Below, piece by piece: positions 7,083-13,650 of a DNA stretch of 21,788 bases. The notes under the pieces were generated by a model, which saw nothing but the letters and a program-made list of their open reading frames with translations, was not told where the DNA came from and searched no databases. A program made the translations under genes and the position numbers. This stretch comes from a virus: positions 1 through 21,788 of IMG/VR virus record IMGVR_UViG_3300024513_000094; one strand, 5' to 3'. Within the stretch, counting starts at the first letter, position 1. Every line of letters starts with the position of its first letter.

Positions 7083-7604
7083 TTAGAGTTCTGGTTGTTC
7101 TGGTTGTACAGGCATTGGTTTGCCACTGCTTGAGAATCCTACTGCTGGCGCTGGAGTTGCCTTAGGTGTGCTTCCAAACCCGCCTCCGCCAAAGCCACTT
7201 GGTGCTGGTGCTGGGCTTGGTGTTGCAGAACCGAAAGTCCCAGGTGCGGCACCAAATCCTGTTGAAGGTGCGCTAGGTGCTGTAAAGCCGCTTGGTGCTG
7301 TGGTTGGTGCTCCGCCATTGTTTGCTCCTGCTAATTTTTCTTGTGTGCGACCCATTGCCGCGATACCTAGAACAGCACCCATTGCGATGTGGAATAATCC
7401 AGCACCTTGTAATGTCAATGGTTGCCATTGTGTAATTTGTGATACGTGCATAATTGCTTGTAACATTGACCATAGGATTGGAAATAGAACGAAGTCAAAT
7501 GCACAAACGCCCATGTATAACCAGCCCATCATTGGACGCCATTTACTGTTCATCCAATCTTCTTTTTTCTTTTCTGAATCACTCATATCTTTATACTCGC
7601 TCAT
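7083..7604 (-). CDS. holin-like membrane protein (GTA-holin 3TM type)
   Basis: This 173-aa protein has a charged N-terminus, a KWRPMMGW motif at 21-28, a membrane segment at about 27-50 and a second at about 63-84. Then comes a long Gly/Ala/Pro-rich low-complexity tail (90-173) ending PVQPEQPEL. The WRP...GW start and two to three hydrophobic segments resemble the GTA-type 3TM holin family, whose members open the inner membrane to release endolysin. AAAGGAG is a good ribosome site. It follows endolysin, spanin and DUF4337-like genes in one late operon, which supports a lysis role. An alternative is a structural membrane-associated protein. The tail is unusual for a holin and could be a cytoplasmic regulatory or binding segment. 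Confidence 0.65.
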   Translation of the reverse strand: MSEYKDMSDSEKKKEDWMNSKWRPMMGWLYMGVCAFDFVLFPILWSMLQAIMHVSQITQWQPLTLQGAGLFHIAMGAVLGIAAMGRTQEKLAGANNGGAPTTAPSGFTAPSAPSTGFGAAPGTFGSATPSPAPAPSGFGGGGFGSTPKATPAPAVGFSSSGKPMPVQPEQPEL

Positions 7605-7622
7605 ATTCGCTCCTTTTAATTT

Positions 7623-8186
7623 TTAGAACCAGAGGAATAAACCGTTTAGGCTTAATACTAGTCCGATACCTGCTACTACAAAACTGCTCCAAAACATTGC
7701 CATACTAACTGCAAGAATACTTGCTGATAGAACAACAATGGCTAACTGATATGCTGTACTAGCATAACCAATCCATGGACTAGATTTTTTAGCGTGTTCA
7801 CGCTCTGCTTCCATCTTACGTGCATTTACAGCAATTTCTTTCTTATCACTGTCCATGCGTTCTGCTTCTGCTTTAAACTCTGCACGTAGTTTAGGATCGC
7901 TAGTAGTCTTACTAGCAATTTCGTAACTAACTAAACGATTGTTTTTCGCTTGATATTGTGCCCAAGCATTGTTAGCACCTAGTGTATTGTTTAAAACTGT
8001 ACTAGACAATTTACCACCGTACCAACTGTTTACTGCTAGGAATAATGCAAATACAGAAATAACCATACCTGCTTTATCTTTAATCTTTGCTTCACGCTCA
8101 CTGCGAGAACCGGGTGCTGGCTTTGGTGCGCTTTCGTCCTTAGGTTCTTTATTGATTAGTTTTAAAATTGAATCATGTAATGCCAC
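7623..8186 (-). CDS. DUF4337-like membrane protein in lysis operon
   Basis: At 187 aa it has a charged cytoplasmic N-terminus (1-37), a membrane segment (38-56), and a helical coiled-coil-like loop (65-135) containing NNAWAQYQAKN, typical of the DUF4337 family. Two C-terminal membrane segments (about 142-166 and 167-187) end in GLFLWF. The start is GTG at 8186 with AAGGAG 8 nt upstream. The role of DUF4337 is not known. Its place between the o-spanin and the holin-like gene suggests a holin, antiholin or envelope protein, but this rests on context only. Confidence 0.7.
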   Translation of the reverse strand: MALHDSILKLINKEPKDESAPKPAPGSRSEREAKIKDKAGMVISVFALFLAVNSWYGGKLSSTVLNNTLGANNAWAQYQAKNNRLVSYEIASKTTSDPKLRAEFKAEAERMDSDKKEIAVNARKMEAEREHAKKSSPWIGYASTAYQLAIVVLSASILAVSMAMFWSSFVVAGIGLVLSLNGLFLWF

Positions 8187-8211
8187 TTCTCGGCTCCTTT
8201 ATAATATACTA

Positions 8212-8472
8212 TTATTTAACACTATCTCTGATTTTTTTCTGCCCGTTGTACCATTCGATCCAATCGTCAACTTTAGCCTTACAGTCGTAGTATTGTTTGT
8301 AGTTATCTGCTACAGTATCTACAATAGTGCTTAATTTGTCGTTTTGTGGATCTACAGTTTTTAAGTCTGGGCAAGCCTCCAGCAATTCTTTAGGAACTTC
8401 AGGAAATGGTGGAATTGTTGTTAAACAACCAGTTAACAATACTGCGGGAATCAATAGGAGTAATCTTTTCAT
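8212..8472 (-). CDS. putative o-spanin outer-membrane lipoprotein (Rz1-like)
   Basis: At 86 aa it starts with a lipoprotein signal MKRLLLLIPAVLLTGC. The lipobox LTGC places the lipidated Cys at residue 16, and Leu-Thr at +2/+3 favours outer-membrane sorting. The mature part is about 70 aa, Pro-rich at first (TTIPPFPEVPKELL), then helical, with KVDDWIEWYNGQKK near the end. This matches short lipoproteins often annotated as o-spanins in phages. The start overlaps the stop of the upstream membrane/coiled-coil protein (ATGA type, 8469-8472), as expected for a spanin pair. GGAGG lies 4 nt from the ATG. It would join with the i-spanin to fuse inner and outer membranes at lysis, which implies a Gram-negative host. 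Confidence 0.75.
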   Translation of the reverse strand: MKRLLLLIPAVLLTGCLTTIPPFPEVPKELLEACPDLKTVDPQNDKLSTIVDTVADNYKQYYDCKAKVDDWIEWYNGQKKIRDSVK

Positions 8473-8930
8473 TTTGCCTCCGGATTCTTAGCGGCTTTGT
8501 TAATTAGATCATTGACTTTAGGATCTAACTTACAATCTGCGTTAATTTGTTTTTCAACTTCTTTAATTTCAGTTTTAACGGTGTTGTAATATTCAACACG
8601 AACTTTTTGTTTTTTCTTTCGTTCGTCTTCTAACTTTTTATTAAGTTCTGTGGACTGGTCGTTCATTTTAGCAACTTGAAGTTCTAGTTCTGCAACTTTA
8701 GCTCTCCAACTTGCTTCTGTGTCGTATCCACCTTTGAAATAAACACCGCCTACTAATAAAGTCACGCTGACTATTTGAATTAATAAGTGATATGGTGCTA
8801 ATGCTGGAAACCAGCGAACAATTCTATGTAATAAAAAGAAACTTAGAACTGTTCCTACAATACCTGCCAGAAGAACTGTATGAATAATCCACAGTAAAAA
8901 ACTATCTGGTACCCACGCAAGTAGCCACAT
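8469..8930 (-). CDS. putative i-spanin (Rz-like) membrane/coiled-coil protein
   Basis: At 153 aa it has hydrophobic segments at about 10-34 and 47-66, then a periplasmic-type coiled coil (72-130) with heptad-like charged residues. It ends in a short region INADCKLDPKVNDLINKAA (129-147), a C-terminal pattern seen in many Rz-like proteins. Most i-spanins have one N-terminal membrane helix, so the second one here is odd. If both segments cross the membrane, the coiled coil faces the same side as the N-terminus. TAGGAG precedes the ATG at 8930, which is 1 nt after the end of the endolysin gene. The overlap with the lipoprotein gene supports the spanin assignment. Confidence 0.7.
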   Translation of the reverse strand: MWLLAWVPDSFLLWIIHTVLLAGIVGTVLSFFLLHRIVRWFPALAPYHLLIQIVSVTLLVGGVYFKGGYDTEASWRAKVAELELQVAKMNDQSTELNKKLEDERKKKQKVRVEYYNTVKTEIKEVEKQINADCKLDPKVNDLINKAAKNPEAK

Positions 8931-8931
8931 A

Positions 8932-9558
8932 TTATGCTCCTAATACGTGTAGTGCGTGATTGTAATGCTTGATACGGTCTTCTAAACCAATTGTTCCGCC
9001 GTTAATGCGTTTTGTTAATGTAAGGATGTCGCCCTTGTCTGCCCATTGGTTTAGGTTATTTGTTTCCCAGAACCAGCAGGCACTTTGTACAGCACCTTCA
9101 AATGTTTCTAGGTATTCTGATGCTTCTTCAACTGGGATTTCAAGGCTAGCGGCAAACCAACTGTAATTGTCTTTTCCGGTAAGTTGGATAAGACCTCTGC
9201 CACAGTAGCGGAAACCATCTCCGGACTCTTCTGGTCCGTTACCCATGCGGTTGCCATAAATTCTGTTAGCGATTTTCTCTGGTTTCTTTTCATATGCTTG
9301 TGCTAATTCATCTGTTGGAAAATACTTAGGAAATACTTTGCGTAAACTTGCGGCTTTGTAATTTAAATTTTCTTTTAAGAATTTGAACCCACCACTTTCA
9401 TGAGCGCATTGTGCTAGGAAAGCCGCTACACGTTCTGGAGTATTAATATCATACTCTGGAAGTATTTCGCATAACGCATGATACCAGTGATCCACATAAG
9501 GATTGCCATGAATAATATCTGCTAAATGCTCTTTCTTAAAATCAAACGTAAAACTCAT
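8932..9558 (-). CDS. GH19-family endolysin (chitinase-like muramidase fold)
   Basis: At 208 aa it is a single glycoside hydrolase 19 catalytic domain covering almost the whole length. Key motif CAHESGG (51-57) holds the probable catalytic acid E54. NRIYGNRMGNG (98-108) and SGDGFRYCGRGLIQLTG (112-128) form the substrate cleft, and INGGTIG near the C-terminus is also typical. The enzyme should cut the glycan strands of peptidoglycan. There is no signal peptide or membrane anchor, so it needs a holin for release. The ATG shares its A with the stop of the previous gene (TAATG) and has GGAG 8 nt upstream, so the two are coupled. Confidence 0.9.
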   Translation of the reverse strand: MSFTFDFKKEHLADIIHGNPYVDHWYHALCEILPEYDINTPERVAAFLAQCAHESGGFKFLKENLNYKAASLRKVFPKYFPTDELAQAYEKKPEKIANRIYGNRMGNGPEESGDGFRYCGRGLIQLTGKDNYSWFAASLEIPVEEASEYLETFEGAVQSACWFWETNNLNQWADKGDILTLTKRINGGTIGLEDRIKHYNHALHVLGA

Positions 9559-10301
9559 TATAGTTTCTCCAAAATAACTGCACGGCCTTTGTTTTCAAAC
9601 ATGAACTTGTTGCCCAGTTTGGTAATGTTGTAGTTGCCAATGTACTTGGTTAAAAACATAACTTCGGCCATGTCGTTGTATGAGACAGCAATCCTGTCTT
9701 CGACACTTTCTAATACTTCTCTTGTACCGCCGGAAACTAGATATTTGAACTTTAATGGCTCAGCGTACACCTTTTTAAATTCAATAATGTCGCCGTGCAT
9801 ACGAACACTTTCTAACATACTATTGTTGAAGAACTGTTCGTAACTATTTAGTTCCTGTTCCTGCATACGTTGTTTGTACAACATAGGATTAGTAGGAATA
9901 ATTTCATCTAGTTTTTCTTGATTAGCCTCTAGGCTATCAAAACTCTTATGATATCTAAAAGCAAACTTGTCAATGCCTGCTAGTTTAGAAATACCATATA
10001 ACATATCGCTGATTTGTTCTGTAACTTTACTTGTTCTTTGTAATTCTACAAACACACGATATTTTCCATCTTCTAATTCACCGGGACTCATGTCAGCATC
10101 TAGAACAAAGTCGTAACCTTTTTCTACAAAACTAACTAAGTCTTCTGCCGGACTGCGACTTTCCACAGTAAAACTTAAAACAACGACATCTTCGTCGTCG
10201 CCCATTTTAGATTTATAATTGTCTACTTCGAATACACGATTTACTAGATTAACTAGATCGTTGGCTAGTAAACTTGTTTCATTAAGCGGCTGGTGGGGCA
10301 C
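9558..10301 (-). CDS. conserved T4-like phage hypothetical, probably structural
   Basis: Function not recognised, though the sequence resembles conserved proteins of T4-like aquatic phages (YKSKMGDDEDVVVLSFTV, VEKGYDFVLDADMSPGE). It is 247 aa from the chosen start, acidic, mixed alpha/beta, with no membrane segment. The frame is open to 10400, but that extension is a Gln/His-rich shadow of the upstream gene's Ala/Pro tail. The GTG at 10301 is preceded by AGGAGG with 8 nt spacing, and coding-like sequence (LLANDLVNLVNRVFEVD) begins right after. That makes GTG 10301 the start, with a 20-nt overlap. It lies between a structural-like gene and the endolysin in a late operon. Confidence 0.75.
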   Translation of the reverse strand: MPHQPLNETSLLANDLVNLVNRVFEVDNYKSKMGDDEDVVVLSFTVESRSPAEDLVSFVEKGYDFVLDADMSPGELEDGKYRVFVELQRTSKVTEQISDMLYGISKLAGIDKFAFRYHKSFDSLEANQEKLDEIIPTNPMLYKQRMQEQELNSYEQFFNNSMLESVRMHGDIIEFKKVYAEPLKFKYLVSGGTREVLESVEDRIAVSYNDMAEVMFLTKYIGNYNITKLGNKFMFENKGRAVILEKL

Positions 10302-10848
10302 TTGCTTCTCCTCCTGGTGCTGGAGCGGCTGCGGCCGCTGGTGGTGCGCCTGCTGTGGCTTCACCTGCTGGTGGAGGTGTAAGCTCTGGCGCCTTTTCAT
10401 TATTTGCTGGCTCTAGTTCGTCCATTAATTGGTTATGATATCCACGGAAAATTTCTAACATTAACTTCTTAGGCATCTGTACTTCTACAATCCAAATTGG
10501 ATGCTCGTCTAGTTTACCAAGTTTTGTACCTGGACGAATGTCGTCAGGTTCTTTAATTTCTCTAGGCTTGACTAATGTATCTTTTTTGTAAATTACTCGA
10601 CAGCCGTATTCCATCAAACGCTTTGCGGCCTGCGGGTTAGGCATTTGTTTGTGAGGCCACATAAAACTAGCACTGACCCAATGACGGTCAACGACAGGTC
10701 CTTTGATAAGTTCTCCATCGCGCCAGTTTTCAAATACATACATATCCAACTCGTCAAATACACGCTCGAAATCCTTAAGGATTGCAAGGCTACTATTGTT
10801 GTTATATATGGTGTTGATGTTTTCTATAATATCTAAAATATCGTGCAT
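10282..10848 (-). CDS. conserved T4-like phage protein with Ala/Pro tail, probably structural
   Basis: At 188 aa, residues 1-150 form a conserved-looking domain with MYVFENWRDGELIKGPVV and VSASFMWPHKQMPNP (about 36-72) and PIWIVEVQMPKKLMLEI (117-133). This pattern is shared with hypothetical proteins of cyanophages and relatives. The last 35 residues are an Ala/Pro/Gly-rich tail (PPAGEATAGAPPAAAAAPAP), likely flexible. No catalytic motif, signal or membrane segment is seen. It is the first gene behind the late promoter at 10872, upstream of the lysis cassette, which fits a virion or assembly role. Confidence 0.75.
   Translation of the reverse strand: MHDILDIIENINTIYNNNSSLAILKDFERVFDELDMYVFENWRDGELIKGPVVDRHWVSASFMWPHKQMPNPQAAKRLMEYGCRVIYKKDTLVKPREIKEPDDIRPGTKLGKLDEHPIWIVEVQMPKKLMLEIFRGYHNQLMDELEPANNEKAPELTPPPAGEATAGAPPAAAAAPAPGGEASAPPAA
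10310..10315 (-). promoter_or_regulatory. strong ribosome binding site that fixes the GTG start at 10301
   Basis: AGGAGG on the minus strand is embedded in the Pro-Gly-Gly-Glu codons of the upstream gene's tail, 8 nt before the GTG at 10301. It decides between the long low-complexity start and this one. Confidence 0.8.
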
Positions 10849-10871
10849 TTTTCAGTCATCCCTCGATGAAG

Positions 10872-10879
10872 TATTTATC
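10872..10879 (-). promoter_or_regulatory. T4-type late promoter (GATAAATA)
   Basis: The minus strand reads GATAAATACTTC, 23 nt before the ATG at 10848. It matches the motif at 15972 and 19120. It should drive the operon 10848 to 6858, including the lysis genes. Confidence 0.7.
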
Positions 10880-10933
10880 TAGACGATTTTGATATAGTAT
10901 CAGTTCTATTTTTCTTCTAGATGTTAAATATTT

Positions 10934-10985
10934 TTGTAGGACCTCTCAGTTGTCCTACAAGAAGTGTGACAATATGACGTCCTAC
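10934..10985 (+). promoter_or_regulatory. phoH leader hairpin with a duplicated 3' arm
   Basis: TTGTAGGAC (10934-10942) pairs perfectly with GTCCTACAA (10952-10960) around a 9-nt loop. A second copy of GTCCTAC lies at 10979-10985, directly before the phoH ribosome site, so the left arm has two possible partners. No U-run follows, so it is not a plain terminator. It could be a leader structure or operator; function unknown. Confidence 0.45.
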
Positions 10986-11006
10986 GCCTCAAAAGGAGAG
11001 CAGTTA

Positions 11007-11762
11007 ATGACGACAAAAAGAGCCAAAAAACGTTTTGCCAACGAGGGCTATAATAATCCTCGAGCAAATGTTATTGAGTTTCAACCATTTCAACACACAC
11101 TTCCTCAAAGTCTTCCACAGAAGAAAAAGAGCGTACACGTAATTCCGCGCAACCGTAATCAGGAAGAATATCTATTTAAACTATTAGACCCATCAAAAAA
11201 CATAGTTTTTGCTCTGGGCCCCGCTGGCACGGGCAAGACGCTGATAGCGTGTCAAGTCGGTATTAAACTCTTTAAAGAAGGGTTGGTAGATAAAATCGTG
11301 GTAACACGCCCTGCTGTTTCTGTAGACGAAGATCATGGATTCCTTCCTGGTACCCTAGAGCAAAAAATGGCTCCCTGGACTAGACCCATCTTTGATGTGC
11401 TAGCCGAGTACTATTACGCTCGCGATATCGAGAATATGATCCGAGAAGGTGTTATTGAAATTAGCCCGTTAGCATATATGAGAGGTCGAACCTTCAAGAA
11501 GGCATACATTATTGCAGATGAAATGCAAAATGCTACGCCAAATCAAATGAAGATGTTGCTAACGAGATTGGGAGAAGGCTCTAAGATGGTCGTAACCGGT
11601 GATTTAAGACAAGCCGATAGATTAGAAGATAACGGTTTAATTGATTTCACGGAGCGATTGGCAAATAAACAACTAGATTTGTTAAGCGTCGTGCAATTTG
11701 GTATGAAAGATATCGAAAGACACGAAGCAGTAAAGGAGGTGTTGTCTATTTACGGTGATTAA
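11007..11762 (+). CDS. phoH: PhoH-like P-loop ATPase
   Basis: At 251 aa it is the only plus-strand gene. After a basic N-terminal stretch (1-60) comes the PhoH ATPase core: Walker A GPAGTGKT (71-78), VTRPAVSVDEDHGFLPG (99-115) typical of PhoH, Walker B AYIIADEMQN with D171-E172, and sensor VVTGDLRQ. PhoH proteins are predicted ATPases/helicases linked to RNA metabolism and very common in aquatic phages; the exact role is not known. The frame is open from a TTG at 10950, but AAAGGAG 8 nt before the ATG at 11007 makes that the start. It converges with the dCMP deaminase gene on a shared hairpin and diverges from the late operon at 10848. Its own promoter is not clear. Confidence 0.92.
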   Translation: MTTKRAKKRFANEGYNNPRANVIEFQPFQHTLPQSLPQKKKSVHVIPRNRNQEEYLFKLLDPSKNIVFALGPAGTGKTLIACQVGIKLFKEGLVDKIVVTRPAVSVDEDHGFLPGTLEQKMAPWTRPIFDVLAEYYYARDIENMIREGVIEISPLAYMRGRTFKKAYIIADEMQNATPNQMKMLLTRLGEGSKMVVTGDLRQADRLEDNGLIDFTERLANKQLDLLSVVQFGMKDIERHEAVKEVLSIYGD

Positions 11763-11767
11763 ACCTA

Positions 11768-11787
11768 GGAGGGGTTAATCCCCCTCC
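11768..11787. terminator. GC-rich hairpin between convergent phoH and dCMP deaminase genes
   Basis: GGAGGGG (11768-11774) pairs with CCCCTCC (11781-11787), loop 6 nt. It lies 6 nt after the phoH stop and is followed on the plus strand by a T-rich stretch (TTGTTTTA). On the minus strand it overlaps the last codons of the deaminase gene, whose TAA is in the loop, and is followed by only weak Ts. It probably terminates phoH and perhaps both directions. Confidence 0.7.
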
Positions 11788-12224
11788 ACTTGTTTTACTT
11801 CGATGCCCGATGCTTTGAGAAACTTGACCCCCGAGTCATCTCTATAGTTTTCACCATAGTAAACACGATTAATGCCAGACTGATAGATAAGTTTGGCGCA
11901 ATCGAGGCAAGGAGCATGAGTAATAAAAATATTAGCACCAAGCCCAGACTCATTACTACGGGCCAATTTAGCAATGGCGTTTGTTTCGGCATGTAGTACC
12001 TCCGGTTTAGTTTTTAAAACTGTTTCAGGTTCATCGTCGCCGTTATCTTCCCAAATCTCATATTCGCAGTTATTATCCCAACCTGCTGGCATACCATTGT
12101 AGCCAATACTAATAATTCTATCGTCTTTAACTACAATGGCACCTACGTGTAATCGACGAGCATGACTGAGTTCTGCGAATGTTTCCGCAGTTTTCATGTA
12201 TGCTTTTACTAACTTAGGCTTCAT
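11775..12224 (-). CDS. cd: dCMP deaminase
   Basis: This 149-aa protein belongs to the zinc-dependent cytidine/deoxycytidylate deaminase family. The HAE motif (78-80) supplies a zinc-ligand His and the proton-shuttle Glu, and PCLDC (105-109) supplies the two zinc-ligand Cys. RRLHVGAIVVKDDRIISIGYNG (23-44) is typical of dCMP rather than free-base deaminases. It converts dCMP to dUMP, feeding dTMP synthesis for phage DNA. T4 carries the same enzyme as gene cd. The start overlaps the end of the clamp loader gene by 11 nt; ribosome site weak. Last gene of the early-type replication operon. Confidence 0.93.
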   Translation of the reverse strand: MKPKLVKAYMKTAETFAELSHARRLHVGAIVVKDDRIISIGYNGMPAGWDNNCEYEIWEDNGDDEPETVLKTKPEVLHAETNAIAKLARSNESGLGANIFITHAPCLDCAKLIYQSGINRVYYGENYRDDSGVKFLKASGIEVKQVEGD

Positions 12225-13140
12225 TGAGTCTTGCTAATCTAATCAGCGTGGCCGCTAGATTAATTTCAGGATCTGCCATAGATACGTGATCCACTAATCC
12301 TTGTTTAATTACCAGCACAGCATTGTCTTGTGTATGCTCGTCCTTGCCAAACAGAGTAATGTTGTTGTACATCCAAGTGTAGATTTCTTCCATTTCTTCT
12401 GGACGGGCTTGACTACATAACAGTTTACGTGCTTCTTGAATACGGCCTTTCTTAAACAGTTCAACCATTTCAACTCTGTAATCTGCACTACCTTCTACAG
12501 CATCTGGCAGTATTAATTTACCAGCCAAACTGTTCATTTGAACGTTGTTAATACACTTACGCAAATCTGGATATGTACCTTTGACATAAGTGTCCAGTGT
12601 ATCCAAGTCAAATTCGATATTTTCTTCTACAAGAATAGTTGCTACACGAGCAGTAAACTCTGTAATGTCTGTGCGTTCAATTTTAATTTCTTGGCAACGA
12701 CTTTTAACTGGAGTAATAATTCTGTGTGGATAGTTACAAGTAAAAATAAAGCGAACGCTGTTACTGTAATCTTCCATTAAGTTACGTAGTGCTGGTTGAA
12801 CAGAATCTTTGTTCATATAATCTGCTTCGTCGATCAGCACAACTTTATAGTCGCCAAACGGCATAGTTTGACAAAAACCGATTAGTTTATCAATCCATTC
12901 AATTTTACGACCTTCCTTACTGCCGTTAGCAATAAGAATGTCTGTGTCTTCGACACCGATTTCATTTAACAATACTTTAGCCAGTGTAGTTTTGCCTGTA
13001 CCAGCATTGCCGCTAAACAGCAAGTGCGGAATAGCCTTCTGACTAATCCATTTTTCAATTTGCTGTTTTAGTGTTTCATCCTTAAACACATAACCATCTA
13101 CAGTTTTAGGACGATACTTTTCTACCCATAATTCTTTCAT
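12214..13140 (-). CDS. 44: sliding-clamp loader large subunit (T4 gp44 type)
   Basis: At 308 aa it is close to T4 gp44 (319). It has the RFC-type opening LWVEKYRPKTVDGYVF, Walker A GNAGTGKT (44-51), Walker B VLIDEAD (101-107) and the SRC arginine-finger motif (147-149), followed by a helical lid and collar domain. Together with a small subunit (gp62 type, not in this window) it should use ATP to load the gp45-like sliding clamp for the replicative polymerase. The ATG overlaps the stop of the 73-aa upstream gene (ATGA). It belongs to the operon behind the sigma70-like promoter at 13610-13638, consistent with early replication genes. Confidence 0.93.
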   Translation of the reverse strand: MKELWVEKYRPKTVDGYVFKDETLKQQIEKWISQKAIPHLLFSGNAGTGKTTLAKVLLNEIGVEDTDILIANGSKEGRKIEWIDKLIGFCQTMPFGDYKVVLIDEADYMNKDSVQPALRNLMEDYSNSVRFIFTCNYPHRIITPVKSRCQEIKIERTDITEFTARVATILVEENIEFDLDTLDTYVKGTYPDLRKCINNVQMNSLAGKLILPDAVEGSADYRVEMVELFKKGRIQEARKLLCSQARPEEMEEIYTWMYNNITLFGKDEHTQDNAVLVIKQGLVDHVSMADPEINLAATLIRLARLNEA

Positions 13141-13358
13141 TGTAACGATGCCTTTTGAAAAGTTTTAACTTGATCTCTGCTTTCACTAATATTATCCACC
13201 ATAGTGTCATATTCTTCTGGACTTAGCGCAGATTTATAAATGGTCAGTGCCTGTGCAATCATAATAGCCGCTACAGGCAATGGCCCGTATTCTCCAGCCA
13301 TGGTATCTGTGAATGACAGATACGTTCCGTATAATTCTTCTAATCGTTCGTCTGTCAA
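13137..13358 (-). CDS. conserved small phage protein (73 aa)
   Basis: Function not recognised. The start is TTG at 13358 with GGAGG 7 nt upstream, so a strong ribosome site compensates the weak codon. The protein is acidic and helical (LEELYGTYLSFTDTMAGEYGP; VAAIMIAQALTIYKSALS), and a similar small protein accompanies gp44 genes in T4-like cyanophages as far as I recall. It has no membrane or metal motif. It overlaps its neighbours on both sides by 4 nt, which points to tightly coupled translation with the clamp loader. Confidence 0.75.
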   Translation of the reverse strand: MTDERLEELYGTYLSFTDTMAGEYGPLPVAAIMIAQALTIYKSALSPEEYDTMVDNISESRDQVKTFQKASLQ

Positions 13359-13603
13359 AATAATTCCTCCGCAATTCCTAATACTTCAGCAATAATAATA
13401 AACACTCCTGCTCCAATTAAATCGCCTTGGATTAATCTATAACCTGCGGCAAATCTCATTCCGCTTTTAACGATGCTGATTCTAAAATGCCACTTACTTG
13501 TATCTTTAGATTGAATATCTATCATTGGTTTGTGGTGCGGACACCTTCCTTGTTTGTAGTCGCAATCTGGACTATATTCTTTTTTACAAATATCACAGTT
13601 CAT
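13355..13603 (-). CDS. small Cys-rich (zinc-ribbon-like) protein with hydrophobic C-terminus, probably leaderless
   Basis: From the ATG at 13603 this is 82 aa. MNCDICKKEY supplies CxxC (C3, C6), with further C14, C21, H23 and H24, a plausible zinc site. The C-terminal third (53-78) is hydrophobic, LIGAGVFIIIAEVLGIAEE, perhaps a membrane or packing helix. Function unknown. The frame is open to 13693, but the extra part would run through the terminator hairpin and the promoter. At 13603 there is no ribosome site, and TATAAT ends exactly 6 nt before the ATG, so the mRNA would begin at or next to the ATG. First gene of the replication operon. Confidence 0.7.
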   Translation of the reverse strand: MNCDICKKEYSPDCDYKQGRCPHHKPMIDIQSKDTSKWHFRISIVKSGMRFAAGYRLIQGDLIGAGVFIIIAEVLGIAEELF

Positions 13604-13609
13604 TTTTTT

Positions 13610-13638
13610 ATTATACAGAATAAAAAAGGGTCCGTCAA
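13610..13638 (-). promoter_or_regulatory. sigma70-type promoter with predicted leaderless start
   Basis: TTGACG (13638-13633), 17-nt spacer and TATAAT (13615-13610) on the minus strand. The -35 box is exactly the loop of the upstream terminator hairpin, and the U-run lies in the spacer. Predicted +1 falls on the A of the ATG at 13603. Confidence 0.78.
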
Positions 13639-13646
13639 GACCCTTT
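13622..13646 (-). terminator. Rho-independent terminator after the MazG gene
   Basis: An 8-bp perfect stem (AAAGGGTC / GACCCTTT, arms 13639-13646 and 13625-13632) with a 6-nt loop is followed on the minus strand by a run of six Ts, just 4 nt after the MazG stop. It closes the 14591-13651 operon. Its loop is the -35 box of the next promoter. Confidence 0.8.
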
Positions 13647-13650
13647 GGTG

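Noticed and set aside
7120-7626. 168-aa plus-strand open frame, Pro/Ala-rich
   Set aside because: It is the antisense shadow of the low-complexity holin-like gene, with no ribosome site or family resemblance.
10302-10400. Gln/His-rich N-terminal extension of the 247-aa protein
   Set aside because: It is the shifted-frame reading of the upstream gene's Ala/Pro tail; AGGAGG fixes the GTG at 10301.
10889-10930. sigma70 promoter for phoH (TTGATA, TTAAAT)
   Set aside because: No pair of boxes has proper spacing, so I did not annotate it.
10950-11006. TTG-started extension of phoH
   Set aside because: It begins inside the leader hairpin, has no ribosome site, and AAAGGAG before the ATG at 11007 explains the start.
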